A stretch of DNA of 27,784 nt from Bacteroidota bacterium (GTDB lineage: Bacteria; Bacteroidota; Ignavibacteria; Kapaibacteriales; UBA2268), in NCBI GenBank assembly GCA_024280675.1, contig JAJRPT010000193.1:1-27784 (forward strand), written 5' to 3'. Within the stretch, counting starts at the first letter, position 1, and the number at the start of each line of letters is the position of its first letter. Below the pieces are notes generated by a model that saw nothing but the letters and a program-made list of their open reading frames with translations, ran no database searches and was not told where the DNA came from. A program made the translations under genes and the position numbers. Below, piece after piece: positions 6,482 through 14,065 of this stretch.

Positions 6482-6879
6482 TGTTCGACAATTTAATTGT
6501 TGTGATCGCCAAGAATTCCAAGAAAGTCAATCTTTTTGCCGAGGAAGAACGGCTAAAAATGTTAAAAGAAGCACTAACCCATCTTAATAATGTTGATGTC
6601 ATTTTCACATCAGGTCTTCTTGCCGATATTGCAAAAAAAAAGAATGCCGTGGCGATTATCCGTGGGATCCGCAATTCGACTGATTTGGATTATGAGATGC
6701 CGGTTGCCCAGATGAACCGAAAAATATCAGGAGTCACATCCGTTTTTATTTTGCCAGATGAGAAGTATTCATTTCTCAGCTCATCAATTATCCGTGAGAT
6801 TGCTTCTTTTGGACAAGAGGTGAGTGAGTTTGTCCCAGAAAATGTTGCACTTGCGTTAAAAGAAAAATTCCTCAAATAA
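6403..6879 (+). CDS. coaD: Phosphopantetheine adenylyltransferase (PPAT)
   Basis: CoaD transfers AMP from ATP to 4'-phosphopantetheine to give dephospho-CoA, the penultimate step of CoA synthesis, in the cytoplasm. The 158 residues match the usual length and carry YPGTFDPIHRGHIDI with the HxGH nucleotidyl-transferase motif, AIIRGIRNSTDLDYEMPVAQMN, and the C-terminal SFLSSSIIREIASFG motif. The start is MTTAIYPG at 6403; an in-frame ATG at 6391 lies inside the NYN gene. The gene appears complete and functional, but its original upstream region now lies before the truncated copy at 5550. It is therefore probably expressed from the NYN transcript or a promoter inside the insert. No clear terminator follows. 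Confidence 0.95.
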   Translation: MTTAIYPGTFDPIHRGHIDIIERTAKMFDNLIVVIAKNSKKVNLFAEEERLKMLKEALTHLNNVDVIFTSGLLADIAKKKNAVAIIRGIRNSTDLDYEMPVAQMNRKISGVTSVFILPDEKYSFLSSSIIREIASFGQEVSEFVPENVALALKEKFLK

Positions 6880-6949
6880 TTGTATTTGTAAAAATAAATA
6901 CTAATTTGTATTCAATAATTATTTTTTTAACCAATAATAGGAAAACGCT

Positions 6950-7333
6950 ATGAAAAGTATTTGGTACAAGATTCTCTTGTCTTGTATGATTTTATTCCTC
7001 GGCTCATGCTCGGCTCCATTTCTGTCTATCAACAAGATGGGAAAGTGTAATGTGGGCGATTCTTACTCTAAATTCAATGATGAAAGCGACTTCAATGTTG
7101 ATATTATAGACGAAGCGATGGTGGGAAACACTCGGTATGTTTTATTTAAAAGAATTATTGAAAATAGTAAGTTTACTTACCATTTTCTTGTATTCGAAAA
7201 TGACAAGTTAAAATGTTTTGGATCGGCAGAAGAATTCCTGCGTGATGACAGTCCAGAATTGAATAAAATTGGAATGGAAGCTAGAAAAATATTTAATTAT
7301 TACATGGAGGAGGGTGATTTAGATGGATATTAA
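6950..7333 (+). CDS. Small lipoprotein A of a three-gene related set
   Basis: The product is 127 residues. The N-terminus is a lipoprotein signal with a lipobox (LFLGSC, C20), so it should be membrane anchored after signal peptidase II cleavage. The mature part has an N-terminal MGKCNVGDSYSKF stretch resembling the short G-x-S turn of BamE/SmpA-type proteins, then FLVFENDKLKCFGSAEEF. The latter recurs in the third gene and in weaker form in the second. The start has an AATAGGAAAAC ribosome site. It overlaps the next gene by 11 bp, so the three are an operon. Function is not recognised; I would only call it a small envelope lipoprotein. Confidence 0.75.
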   Translation: MKSIWYKILLSCMILFLGSCSAPFLSINKMGKCNVGDSYSKFNDESDFNVDIIDEAMVGNTRYVLFKRIIENSKFTYHFLVFENDKLKCFGSAEEFLRDDSPELNKIGMEARKIFNYYMEEGDLDGY

Positions 7334-7781
7334 AATTTATGGAACAATTCTTATTGCAATAGTACTCAGTTCTTGTGTAAGTGTTACAAGATACTACGAG
7401 CTTAGACAATATAAACTTGGTTCGGCCATCTCCGAGCTCACAAGCGTCATTGACATTGAAGACCTTGAGAATGTTACTGTCGGTGGCAAAGAATTCACTT
7501 ACTGTAAGTCGAATATCATTTCATCTGTTATTAAAAAAAGTAGTGGTCGTTCAGAATTAAATCGTGGAGGATATAATCATGATGGTGTATATAATCCAAA
7601 TAAAGGATCTGGAATGGGAATGGGAAGAGAGAAGACAGAAGTTGCTTATGCGGGAATGTATTTCATATACCAGAGCAACAAACTTTACGCCTATGGTCAT
7701 CTTTATGAACTGAAACAACATTCTGATCCTTTAGTAGTTGAAGTTGCAAAGAAAATTGATGAAGAAGAAGGAGAACTATAA
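7323..7781 (+). CDS. Small lipoprotein B of a three-gene related set
   Basis: The product is 152 residues with a lipoprotein signal and lipobox (VLSSC, C18). The mature protein has a turn-helix start (KLGSAISELTSVIDIEDLENV), a Gly/Asn-rich insertion (about 80-100, PNKGSGMGMGR), then YFIYQSNKLYAYGHLYEL. That last stretch corresponds to the FENDKL...G block in the two neighbours. It is translated from an ATG inside the end of gene A, and its stop overlaps the next ATG by one base, indicating coupled translation. No known family recognised. Confidence 0.72.
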   Translation: MDIKIYGTILIAIVLSSCVSVTRYYELRQYKLGSAISELTSVIDIEDLENVTVGGKEFTYCKSNIISSVIKKSSGRSELNRGGYNHDGVYNPNKGSGMGMGREKTEVAYAGMYFIYQSNKLYAYGHLYELKQHSDPLVVEVAKKIDEEEGEL

Positions 7782-8206
7782 TGAAAAAACTAATATTACT
7801 TAGTACAATTGCAATACTTTTCAGTTCATGTACTTATGTTTATTTCCAAGACTTAGCAAATGTTGGAAAGGGCATGTCTTTAGATAAAGTAATTGAGACG
7901 CTTGAATCTGATGATTATGATGATGGAATAATTGAATTAAATTCGTTTGATGAAGATGTGTATGATGTAGGAGGAAATACAAAAGTTATGCTTGCATTAA
8001 AATATCAACCACCACAATATTTTGGTACATTTGCATTTTTGCAAAACTGGTTTGATGAACCTCATGCTTATTATTTATTTGCATTTGAAAATGATAAATT
8101 AATCTACTGGGGCTTACCCATCGATTTCTACAAAACAGGAAAAGATAAGTTAGAGAAAATTGCCGACCAAGCAAATGACATAATAAACAAAGAATACGAG
8201 AATTGA
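7781..8206 (+). CDS. Small lipoprotein C of a three-gene related set
   Basis: The product is 141 residues with a lipoprotein signal ending in LFSSC (C17). The mature part has VGKGMSLDKVIETL, a turn and helix like that in gene A. It also has LFAFENDKLIYWGLPIDF, closely matching the FLVFENDKLKCFG stretch of gene A. The start codon overlaps the stop of gene B by one base (TAATG). The operon ends here with a hairpin terminator at 8222-8244. The base composition looks more A/T-rich than gene A. It is probably an ancient paralogue of A and B; function unknown. Confidence 0.72.
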   Translation: MKKLILLSTIAILFSSCTYVYFQDLANVGKGMSLDKVIETLESDDYDDGIIELNSFDEDVYDVGGNTKVMLALKYQPPQYFGTFAFLQNWFDEPHAYYLFAFENDKLIYWGLPIDFYKTGKDKLEKIADQANDIINKEYEN

Positions 8207-8221
8207 CAAAAACAAAAAGCC

Positions 8222-8245
8222 AACCAAATTTGATTGGTTTTTTTA
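8222..8245 (+). terminator. Terminator after the lipoprotein operon
   Basis: AACCAA (8222-8227) pairs with TTGGTT (8234-8239), followed by seven Ts (8238-8244). On the other strand the stem is followed by GGC and T-rich sequence, so it may also serve the converging gene cluster ending at 8284. Confidence 0.7.
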
Positions 8246-8283
8246 TTATTTAATTGTTTTATATAAAATTTAAAGACAGTATA

Positions 8284-8937
8284 TCACCAAGGCATTGTCA
8301 CCCCAGCATTGAGTTGCATTTGGAAAGGAATTAACTCATGAAATGTAAATTTTGGTATAAGGGTTAAATCGACAGCCATTTTTTCGTTTATAGGAATGAA
8401 TAAACCTATTTTCCCATATAAGCCAACACCCAAATCTAAAGGTACAACACCCTCTCCCGTGAAAATTTCCCCTTCACCAAAGATAATATGGTAGCCAAAA
8501 CCAACATAAGGTGTAAACTCCAGTGGATTGCTGAAGAAATAGACGCCACCCATCGCAATTTCCCTATATGAGAAGTTTTTTGCTTTCAGATCATCTATGC
8601 TTTGCCCCTCTGGTAAAGAATAGTTGAAGTCTTCGGAATTTAAAACTTTCTCAGGATCGTACCCACTTTGAGTATTTAAAGAATGATACGAAAGGCTCAA
8701 ATCGAAATATCTTTTTCTTTTATACCGATACATCAACCCAACACTAACTCCTATTCCATCAGAAATAAGAGGATCTCTATCAGATAATATCGAATAACTA
8801 TCAAAAAAGTTAGAAGAATATCCAAGTTGAATATTGGTCAGCATTTTCACCGTTTCCACTTTCTTTGAACTATTTCCTTGAGCCTGAACCGACATTGAGA
8901 CGGTAAACAAGGCGAGTACAAACACAAAATATTTCAT
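8284..8937 (-). CDS. Outer-membrane beta-barrel protein, hypothetical
   Basis: The product is 217 residues. A classical signal peptide (MKYFVFVLALFTVSMSVQAQ, likely cut after A19) is followed by alternating hydrophobic strands typical of small barrels. Examples are NIQLGYSSNFF, GIGVSVGLMYRYKR, FDLSLSYHSL, FTPYVGFGYHIIFG and VGLYGKIGLFIPINEKMAVDLTL. It ends in a short terminal strand (LNAGVTMPW) with a final aromatic residue, as in BAM substrates. The Met at 8937 is chosen because an AAAGGAG ribosome site (8943-8949) lies just upstream; the in-frame ATG at 8964 would add nine residues before the signal. It probably lies in an operon with the glycosyltransferase 36 bp upstream. Ligand or role unknown. 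Confidence 0.78.
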   Translation of the reverse strand: MKYFVFVLALFTVSMSVQAQGNSSKKVETVKMLTNIQLGYSSNFFDSYSILSDRDPLISDGIGVSVGLMYRYKRKRYFDLSLSYHSLNTQSGYDPEKVLNSEDFNYSLPEGQSIDDLKAKNFSYREIAMGGVYFFSNPLEFTPYVGFGYHIIFGEGEIFTGEGVVPLDLGVGLYGKIGLFIPINEKMAVDLTLIPKFTFHELIPFQMQLNAGVTMPW

Positions 8938-8973
8938 AAAAACTCCTTTTAGGTTAAATAACAATCTCTCAAT

Positions 8974-10215
8974 TTAGTGAATGTTTTGAATAAGTGAACA
9001 ATAAAACCCACTCATTTTCCTCGCAATCTCATTTTCATCAAAATTCTCCCGGACAAATATTTTAGCATTCTCACCCATTTCACTGGCTAAATATTTGTTC
9101 TGCAATAGCTCAACAGTTCTTCTTGCAAATAAATCCGCATCATCATCCCTGGTGATGAAAACATCTCGCCCGTCACTAGCCTCAATCCCCTCCAAAGCAG
9201 TCTGGCTTGCCACAAGAGCCACGCCCCAACTCATCGATTCAATAATCTTCACCCTCATCCCGCTACCAGATTTGAGTGGTACCACCATCATATCACACGA
9301 ACTCATAAACTGAAAAGCATCATCAACCTCACCAAGTACAATCACCGATTCACTTGCATATTCAAAATACCGCTGAGGCATACTCCGCCCCGCCAGATGA
9401 AACTTCGCATCTGGAACCTCCTTTAAAACTTTACTCCAAACAGAATCTAAAAACCACTCCACACCCTCTTGATTCGGCAACCAGTCCATCGCTCCTAAGA
9501 ATCCGGCAATGTTTTTATTCTCTTTTTCAATTTCTTGTTTTTCATTTTTATTGAAAAGAGAACCGAATGGAGCGACGTGAGTCTTCAGCTCAGGGTTAAA
9601 TTTTTTATAAGCATCACTATCTCTTTTTATTACCGTGACCAAGCCATCCCAAATATTCTTTTCAGCACATTTTTTTTCGTATTCGTAATTTCGTTTTGCG
9701 GTGAAAGACTTGTATAATTTTTTTAAAATATTCTTCTCACCCTGAGCATTTCGTTTCCATATCTCATTCTCAAGATTTGGTGCTCTGAGTATAATTTTTG
9801 TTTTTGGAGATATTTCTCGTATAAGGGAGATGTATTGACAGAGATACACGCTTTCCAATTGTACAATATCAAATGAGTTAGAGGAAAATATTTCAGTCAA
9901 TTTGTTTTTAAACTCTGGGGAATGAAACCTTGTCACATGGTATGGGACGTTCTCAAACAGCAGGTTTTTTAGAACTCCAAATATAGTTATATCTGTGTTA
10001 ATATCGACTGCTTCCCAGACGGCAATGCTTTTTACATCATCGGGGAAATCTGATAAACTGGAATAATGTTTATTGGTGTTGAGGCAGAGAATCGTGATTT
10101 TGTTGCCAGTGGAACTAAGCGAACGTACGTAAACAAAGGTCCCAAGTGATCCGCCATCACGACTAGGCCAGGGTACTTTTGGGCTGAGGATTAAAATATT
10201 TAATTTCTGGTTCAA
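8974..10215 (-). CDS. Glycosyltransferase family 4/1 (GT-B fold)
   Basis: The product is 413 residues. The N-terminal Rossmann half opens with LNILILSPKVPWPSRDGGS, typical of GT4 enzymes that transfer a sugar from a nucleotide-sugar donor. The C-terminal half has FLGAMDWLPNQEGVEWF, KFHLAGRSMP, the donor-site region VVPLKSGSGMRVKIIESMSWG and ALEGIEA. The layout resembles the sugar transferases of exopolysaccharide clusters, but acceptor and donor are unknown. No ATG is available: the frame starts at TTG 10215 (or ATT 10233), with AAGAGG almost abutting the TTG, so the start is uncertain. The upstream DUF1232 gene ends 5 bp before it. No other polysaccharide genes are nearby. Confidence 0.85.
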   Translation of the reverse strand: MNQKLNILILSPKVPWPSRDGGSLGTFVYVRSLSSTGNKITILCLNTNKHYSSLSDFPDDVKSIAVWEAVDINTDITIFGVLKNLLFENVPYHVTRFHSPEFKNKLTEIFSSNSFDIVQLESVYLCQYISLIREISPKTKIILRAPNLENEIWKRNAQGEKNILKKLYKSFTAKRNYEYEKKCAEKNIWDGLVTVIKRDSDAYKKFNPELKTHVAPFGSLFNKNEKQEIEKENKNIAGFLGAMDWLPNQEGVEWFLDSVWSKVLKEVPDAKFHLAGRSMPQRYFEYASESVIVLGEVDDAFQFMSSCDMMVVPLKSGSGMRVKIIESMSWGVALVASQTALEGIEASDGRDVFITRDDDADLFARRTVELLQNKYLASEMGENAKIFVRENFDENEIARKMSGFYCSLIQNIH

Positions 10216-10220
10216 ACCTC

Positions 10221-10604
10221 TTACAAAGAAAATTCATCGGGATATAATTCAAGCATTACTTTGACCAAAATAGCATCGTCGAGTTCACCCACCTCTGCCA
10301 TATAGTCAGGAATCAAATCTACATCTTGGACAAGATAGCCAAGAACAAAAGCACACGCTCGAATTACAGAAAAAGAAACATCGCTTTTTTTGCCCATAAC
10401 ATAATTTTTAAGCATCAAACACATTTTAAAAATTTTGTCATCATATTCCTTGAGTGGAGAATTGCTATCTACAATTTCAGAGAACTCAGGCAAAGATTCA
10501 TAAATGAGTTTAACTGTATCTTCGGTGAGTTTTGCCGCACCTACTACCAAAAACTCTTTATTTATTATTTTGTAAATATTTTTATATACTTCGGATGGCA
10601 TCAT
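10221..10604 (-). CDS. DUF1232 (YkvA-like) protein
   Basis: The product is 127 residues. The signature is near the C-terminus: FVLGYLVQDVDLIPDYMAEVGELDDA, equivalent to the DLIPD...G.LDD motif of DUF1232/YkvA proteins. Those are small proteins, often membrane associated, of unknown function. The N-terminal part is helical and lacks a signal peptide. Two consecutive Met codons (10604 and 10601) are possible starts, with GAGAAAAG upstream. It is the first gene of a three-gene minus-strand cluster with the glycosyltransferase and the barrel protein. It is divergent from the TPR lipoprotein gene across a 235-bp gap with no other gene. Confidence 0.82.
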   Translation of the reverse strand: MMPSEVYKNIYKIINKEFLVVGAAKLTEDTVKLIYESLPEFSEIVDSNSPLKEYDDKIFKMCLMLKNYVMGKKSDVSFSVIRACAFVLGYLVQDVDLIPDYMAEVGELDDAILVKVMLELYPDEFSL

Positions 10605-10839
10605 CTTTTCTCTATAATTTTATAACTGGAACTTCAACTTACGGAATATTTTTTAAAAAAGGCATCGTTGCTAATTATTCATTCTGATTTTGGAAAAGCA
10701 TGCCCTGTCATAATAATTCCTGATATTCTAAATTTTTATGCTGACAAGATAATAAATTTTACTAACTATTAGCAATAAAATAATTATTGAAAACACAAAA
10801 GCAACAAAAATCCCTATATTGCGTTTATAGGTGATACAA

Positions 10840-13083
10840 ATGAATAAAAATAGAATTATACCAGTTAGCTTAGTGCTTGTTTTGCTCCTGATTATGACTG
10901 GGTGTCATAGTTGGACGAACTTTACTACATATTTTAACACCTATTACAATGCCGAAAAACTGATTGAAGAGTCAGAAGATGAGTTTCAATATTTGGCTGC
11001 AAAAAAAAGGACAAGGCCAAGAGTACTGGTAAACAAGACTCGGCAAATTGACACCAAAGAAGATTTCTCAAGGAAGATACCCAGCTTTATGGTGGAGTTC
11101 ATCATCACAAAAGATCAATTCCAGCCCGTCAAAGTCAAGCTAGATTCGGTACTGATTAAGGGTTCAAAAATCCTAACACTCAAAAGAGAAAGCGATTATA
11201 TTGAGAAAACACTCTACCTCATGGCTCAATCATATTTTTACCGCTCGGAGTGGTTACCCGCACAGGTAAAGTGTGGAGAGTTGATCGATATTTACCCAGA
11301 TGGTGAAAAATCACCAGATGCACATCTTTTGTTCTCTAAAGCACTTCTAATCCAGAAGAAATTCCATTACGGGAGACTCATGCTTTCTCGCACCATCGAC
11401 ATTGCCTGGCAGCTTGAACGCTATGACATTTTATCGGAGGCTTTCCGGCTACAAGCAGCTCTTGCCATATACGAGAATGACGAAAAGTCTGCTCTTCGTC
11501 CTTATTTGCAGGCAATCACACAATCTGGATCCTCAAAGCTCAAAGCACGTTGGCAACTCGACATGGCATCCATTCTTTACGAATTGGGAAATTTCAAAGA
11601 TGCCGAAATTGCATTTTATGATGTAAATGAAAAATACTCTCCAGACTACCTCGGTATGTTTGAATCTTTTCTCTACCGGGCCGATTGTCTTTCACGTCTT
11701 GGTAGATTTGAAGAAGCTGAGCTTTTGCTAGAAGAGATTTATGAAGATGGGAAATTTGAAGAATGGCAAGATTATACATTCACCATGAAGATGAATCTAA
11801 TGAGGTATAGGCTCTTGGAAAAAGATCCTGCTGTATTGACCAGCACTCTTCTGGCGGTCGAAGAAGTGTCCGATTCGGCTCACACTGGAAATAAACTCGC
11901 ACTTGTCTATCTCTTTGAGCGTGGTATGGATTATTACGAACAAAACGATTATAAGAGTGCTCAAGGCTATTTTTCCAAAGCCCGCAAGACTAGGTCCGCC
12001 ATTTATAAATCAGCAACAAAAATGTATCGTAACCTAGCAGAGCTAAGCAACAAAAGACGATCACTTCACCGTTACATGAACCCAGACTCTATTTCTATCA
12101 GAACCAGTGGAGTCAATCACGGTTTAGCAAAAAATGCTTACAAGATGGCCCGAATTCATTCAGAGCTAAATAATTTAGATTCGGCAGAGTTTTATTATAA
12201 ATTGGCAATCGATCTTGCCGACAGACAAAATCCACAAATGGCAAAATTCATGTATGCCTATTCTCGCCAAATCCGTGAAGATGAGCCAATGGCCTCAGAT
12301 TCAGTGCTTGAGAAAATTGCAGAAGCTTATCCAAATACAGAAGCGGGCATTGAGTCAAGGCGTTTGCTGGGGTTCACAGATGCTTTTATTGTCGATACCG
12401 TGGCAGAACTTTATAAATCCGGTATTGAGCTGAAAAAGTTTAATGATTTCTCCTATGCTGTGCGTCAGTTTGACGATATAGCAAGCAATTATCCTAAAAA
12501 TCAATACGCCCCACGAGCCTTGTATGCCGCTGGTTGGATATTCGAAAAAGAACTTTCTATGAGGAATATCGATAGTGCAATTCATTACTACAGTCGCCTC
12601 ACCTCAAAATATCCAAGCAGTGAATATGCCGCCGATATTTTGATGAGTCTTGCTTATCTCAAAAAACAAAGATTTGGCGAAGAAGTTCCTGATTCACTTC
12701 GTTTTGATAAACTCGCCAAAAGCATGAAACCAATTATTAAAAAAAGGGGTGTAGAAAGAATAATAGTAAACCCTGGAATTAATGTCAAAGAAAAAGATGG
12801 ATTTGATTTTGATAAACTCAGCCCAGGCAATTTGTTCGAGGCATCTAAGAACTTTTTTAAAGAACAGTTTGGGCAAGTGACCAAGCCACTGGATGAGATT
12901 GATTCTCTAAAAGTCAAATATGATAGCCTCAAAAACATGGATTTAGATGATCTAAAAGAGCTGGCAGATCCCAAGAAATTCTTTAAACTAGATTCTGCCT
13001 CTTTGAACTCTTCCACACTTACAAAAGATTCCACGTTCAAGAAAAACCCTATGCCCACAGACTCTAGCCAAAAAGGAAAATAG
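10840..13083 (+). CDS. porW: TPR-repeat lipoprotein, PorW/SprE-like (type IX secretion / gliding associated)
   Basis: The product is 747 residues. A lipoprotein signal (LVLVLLLIMTGC, C22) leads to the motif TTYFNTYYNAEKLIEESEDEF, which is characteristic of SprE/PorW proteins. The rest is a long series of tetratricopeptide-like helix pairs: PDAHLLFSKALLIQKKFHYG, ARWQLDMASILYELGNFKDA, YDYFSKA-type units and YAADILMSLAYLKKQ. A Lys/Asp/Ser-rich tail (about 640-747) has no obvious fold. In Bacteroidota, PorW/SprE is an outer-membrane lipoprotein linking the type IX secretion trans-envelope complex. The ATG at 10840 has a TAGGTGA site; a GTG at 10831 is also in frame. Symbol given by similarity; orthology is likely but not proven. 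Confidence 0.78.
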   Translation: MNKNRIIPVSLVLVLLLIMTGCHSWTNFTTYFNTYYNAEKLIEESEDEFQYLAAKKRTRPRVLVNKTRQIDTKEDFSRKIPSFMVEFIITKDQFQPVKVKLDSVLIKGSKILTLKRESDYIEKTLYLMAQSYFYRSEWLPAQVKCGELIDIYPDGEKSPDAHLLFSKALLIQKKFHYGRLMLSRTIDIAWQLERYDILSEAFRLQAALAIYENDEKSALRPYLQAITQSGSSKLKARWQLDMASILYELGNFKDAEIAFYDVNEKYSPDYLGMFESFLYRADCLSRLGRFEEAELLLEEIYEDGKFEEWQDYTFTMKMNLMRYRLLEKDPAVLTSTLLAVEEVSDSAHTGNKLALVYLFERGMDYYEQNDYKSAQGYFSKARKTRSAIYKSATKMYRNLAELSNKRRSLHRYMNPDSISIRTSGVNHGLAKNAYKMARIHSELNNLDSAEFYYKLAIDLADRQNPQMAKFMYAYSRQIREDEPMASDSVLEKIAEAYPNTEAGIESRRLLGFTDAFIVDTVAELYKSGIELKKFNDFSYAVRQFDDIASNYPKNQYAPRALYAAGWIFEKELSMRNIDSAIHYYSRLTSKYPSSEYAADILMSLAYLKKQRFGEEVPDSLRFDKLAKSMKPIIKKRGVERIIVNPGINVKEKDGFDFDKLSPGNLFEASKNFFKEQFGQVTKPLDEIDSLKVKYDSLKNMDLDDLKELADPKKFFKLDSASLNSSTLTKDSTFKKNPMPTDSSQKGK

Positions 13084-13086
13084 AAC

Positions 13087-13113
13087 TCACGATTGAATTT
13101 AGGCGTGATTTTT
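13087..13113 (+). terminator. Weak terminator-like hairpin after the TPR lipoprotein gene
   Basis: TCACG (13087-13091) pairs with CGTGA (13104-13108) around a 12-nt loop, followed by five Ts. The stem is short, so the confidence is low. The 87-bp gap to the next gene holds nothing else. Confidence 0.35.
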
Positions 13114-13170
13114 GACTGCTAATTTTGGTTGTCAGTAGTTTATGTATTTATCTATCATTGGAAGTGAACA

Positions 13171-14049
13171 ATGGCTGAAGAAGGACTAGATTTAGATTTT
13201 AACCCTTTCGAAGAAGAATTTTCCGATTCGGACGTGGTGGGCAGAAAAGATCAGGACATAATTGATAAGCAAGAAAAAGACTCGCCCGTGATTAAGAAGG
13301 AGGAAGTGAGCGGTGATGAAGGCAAGGCTTTCGAGTTTGCTGGATTTTCCCAAACCGATATTGACCAGCTAGTCTCCTACGACGAACAAAGAAGAAAGAA
13401 AATTGCTTTTGAGAACAAGCTGGATGAAAATATTAATCTAAACATTGGCAAAAGAGATGACGAAAATAATTTCAGAGATTTTATTGTCGCACCAAAAATT
13501 TCTGGATCAAATAAGACGATAAAAGGAGATGCTCGCATCTACCCAGCCAGCCTAGTCCACAAAACAGGTGAAAGAACTGAAATTTCCGATCATCCATTCA
13601 AAGAAAGAGGAGCCAAAGAAAAATCAGCCGTGATAATAAACCGTGATGAGACAGGAGATGTCGATAATATTGAAATAGTTTGTAGTTGCGGAGAGAGGGT
13701 TTTGCTCAAATTTAATGTGACCAAAGATCAGGATTTAGAATTAACAAAAACTGAATATAGGAAAATTGACAAAGCTATTCCTTTTTCCTCAGAAGATTTA
13801 AAAGATAACGAAGGAGATGACTACACCGATGCTTATGACCAATTAATAGAAGAAGGAAAAGAAGCCACCTCGGGTAAAAAACTCAGCGAAGAAGAAGCCT
13901 TCGAGAAGAAAAAAGAACAAGTTTATAAAGAAATATCAGAAAAGTCAAAAAAAGTCAAAGATAAAAAATCAGATGAACCAGATGAAGGCTGGGAGGAAAT
14001 AAACGATGAGGAAATTGATTTAGGAGACATTGACCTCTCCGATATTTGA
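13171..14049 (+). CDS. Acidic hypothetical protein with a CxC-containing central domain
   Basis: The product is 292 residues with no signal peptide or membrane helix. The first 60 residues and the last 95 are highly charged, with Asp/Glu-rich blocks (NPFEEEFSD, WEEINDEEIDLGDIDLSDI) and a Lys/Glu helical stretch (about 235-265). Between them, about 105-185 forms a small basic-to-neutral unit. It contains ARIYPASLVHKTG and VDNIEIVCSCGERVLLKFNV, where C171 and C173 could bind a metal or be redox active. The CSCGE...LLKF segment resembles a zinc-ribbon half or a regulatory beta unit, but no family is recognised. ATG 13171 follows TTGGAAG. It stands after the TPR gene and converges with the GMC oxidoreductase gene (16 bp between stops). 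Confidence 0.7.
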   Translation: MAEEGLDLDFNPFEEEFSDSDVVGRKDQDIIDKQEKDSPVIKKEEVSGDEGKAFEFAGFSQTDIDQLVSYDEQRRKKIAFENKLDENINLNIGKRDDENNFRDFIVAPKISGSNKTIKGDARIYPASLVHKTGERTEISDHPFKERGAKEKSAVIINRDETGDVDNIEIVCSCGERVLLKFNVTKDQDLELTKTEYRKIDKAIPFSSEDLKDNEGDDYTDAYDQLIEEGKEATSGKKLSEEEAFEKKKEQVYKEISEKSKKVKDKKSDEPDEGWEEINDEEIDLGDIDLSDI

Positions 14050-14065
14050 GCAGGTGAATAGGCTT

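Noticed and set aside
6880..6949. Possible terminator after coaD
   Set aside because: There is a T run (about 6924-6930) but no convincing stem before it.
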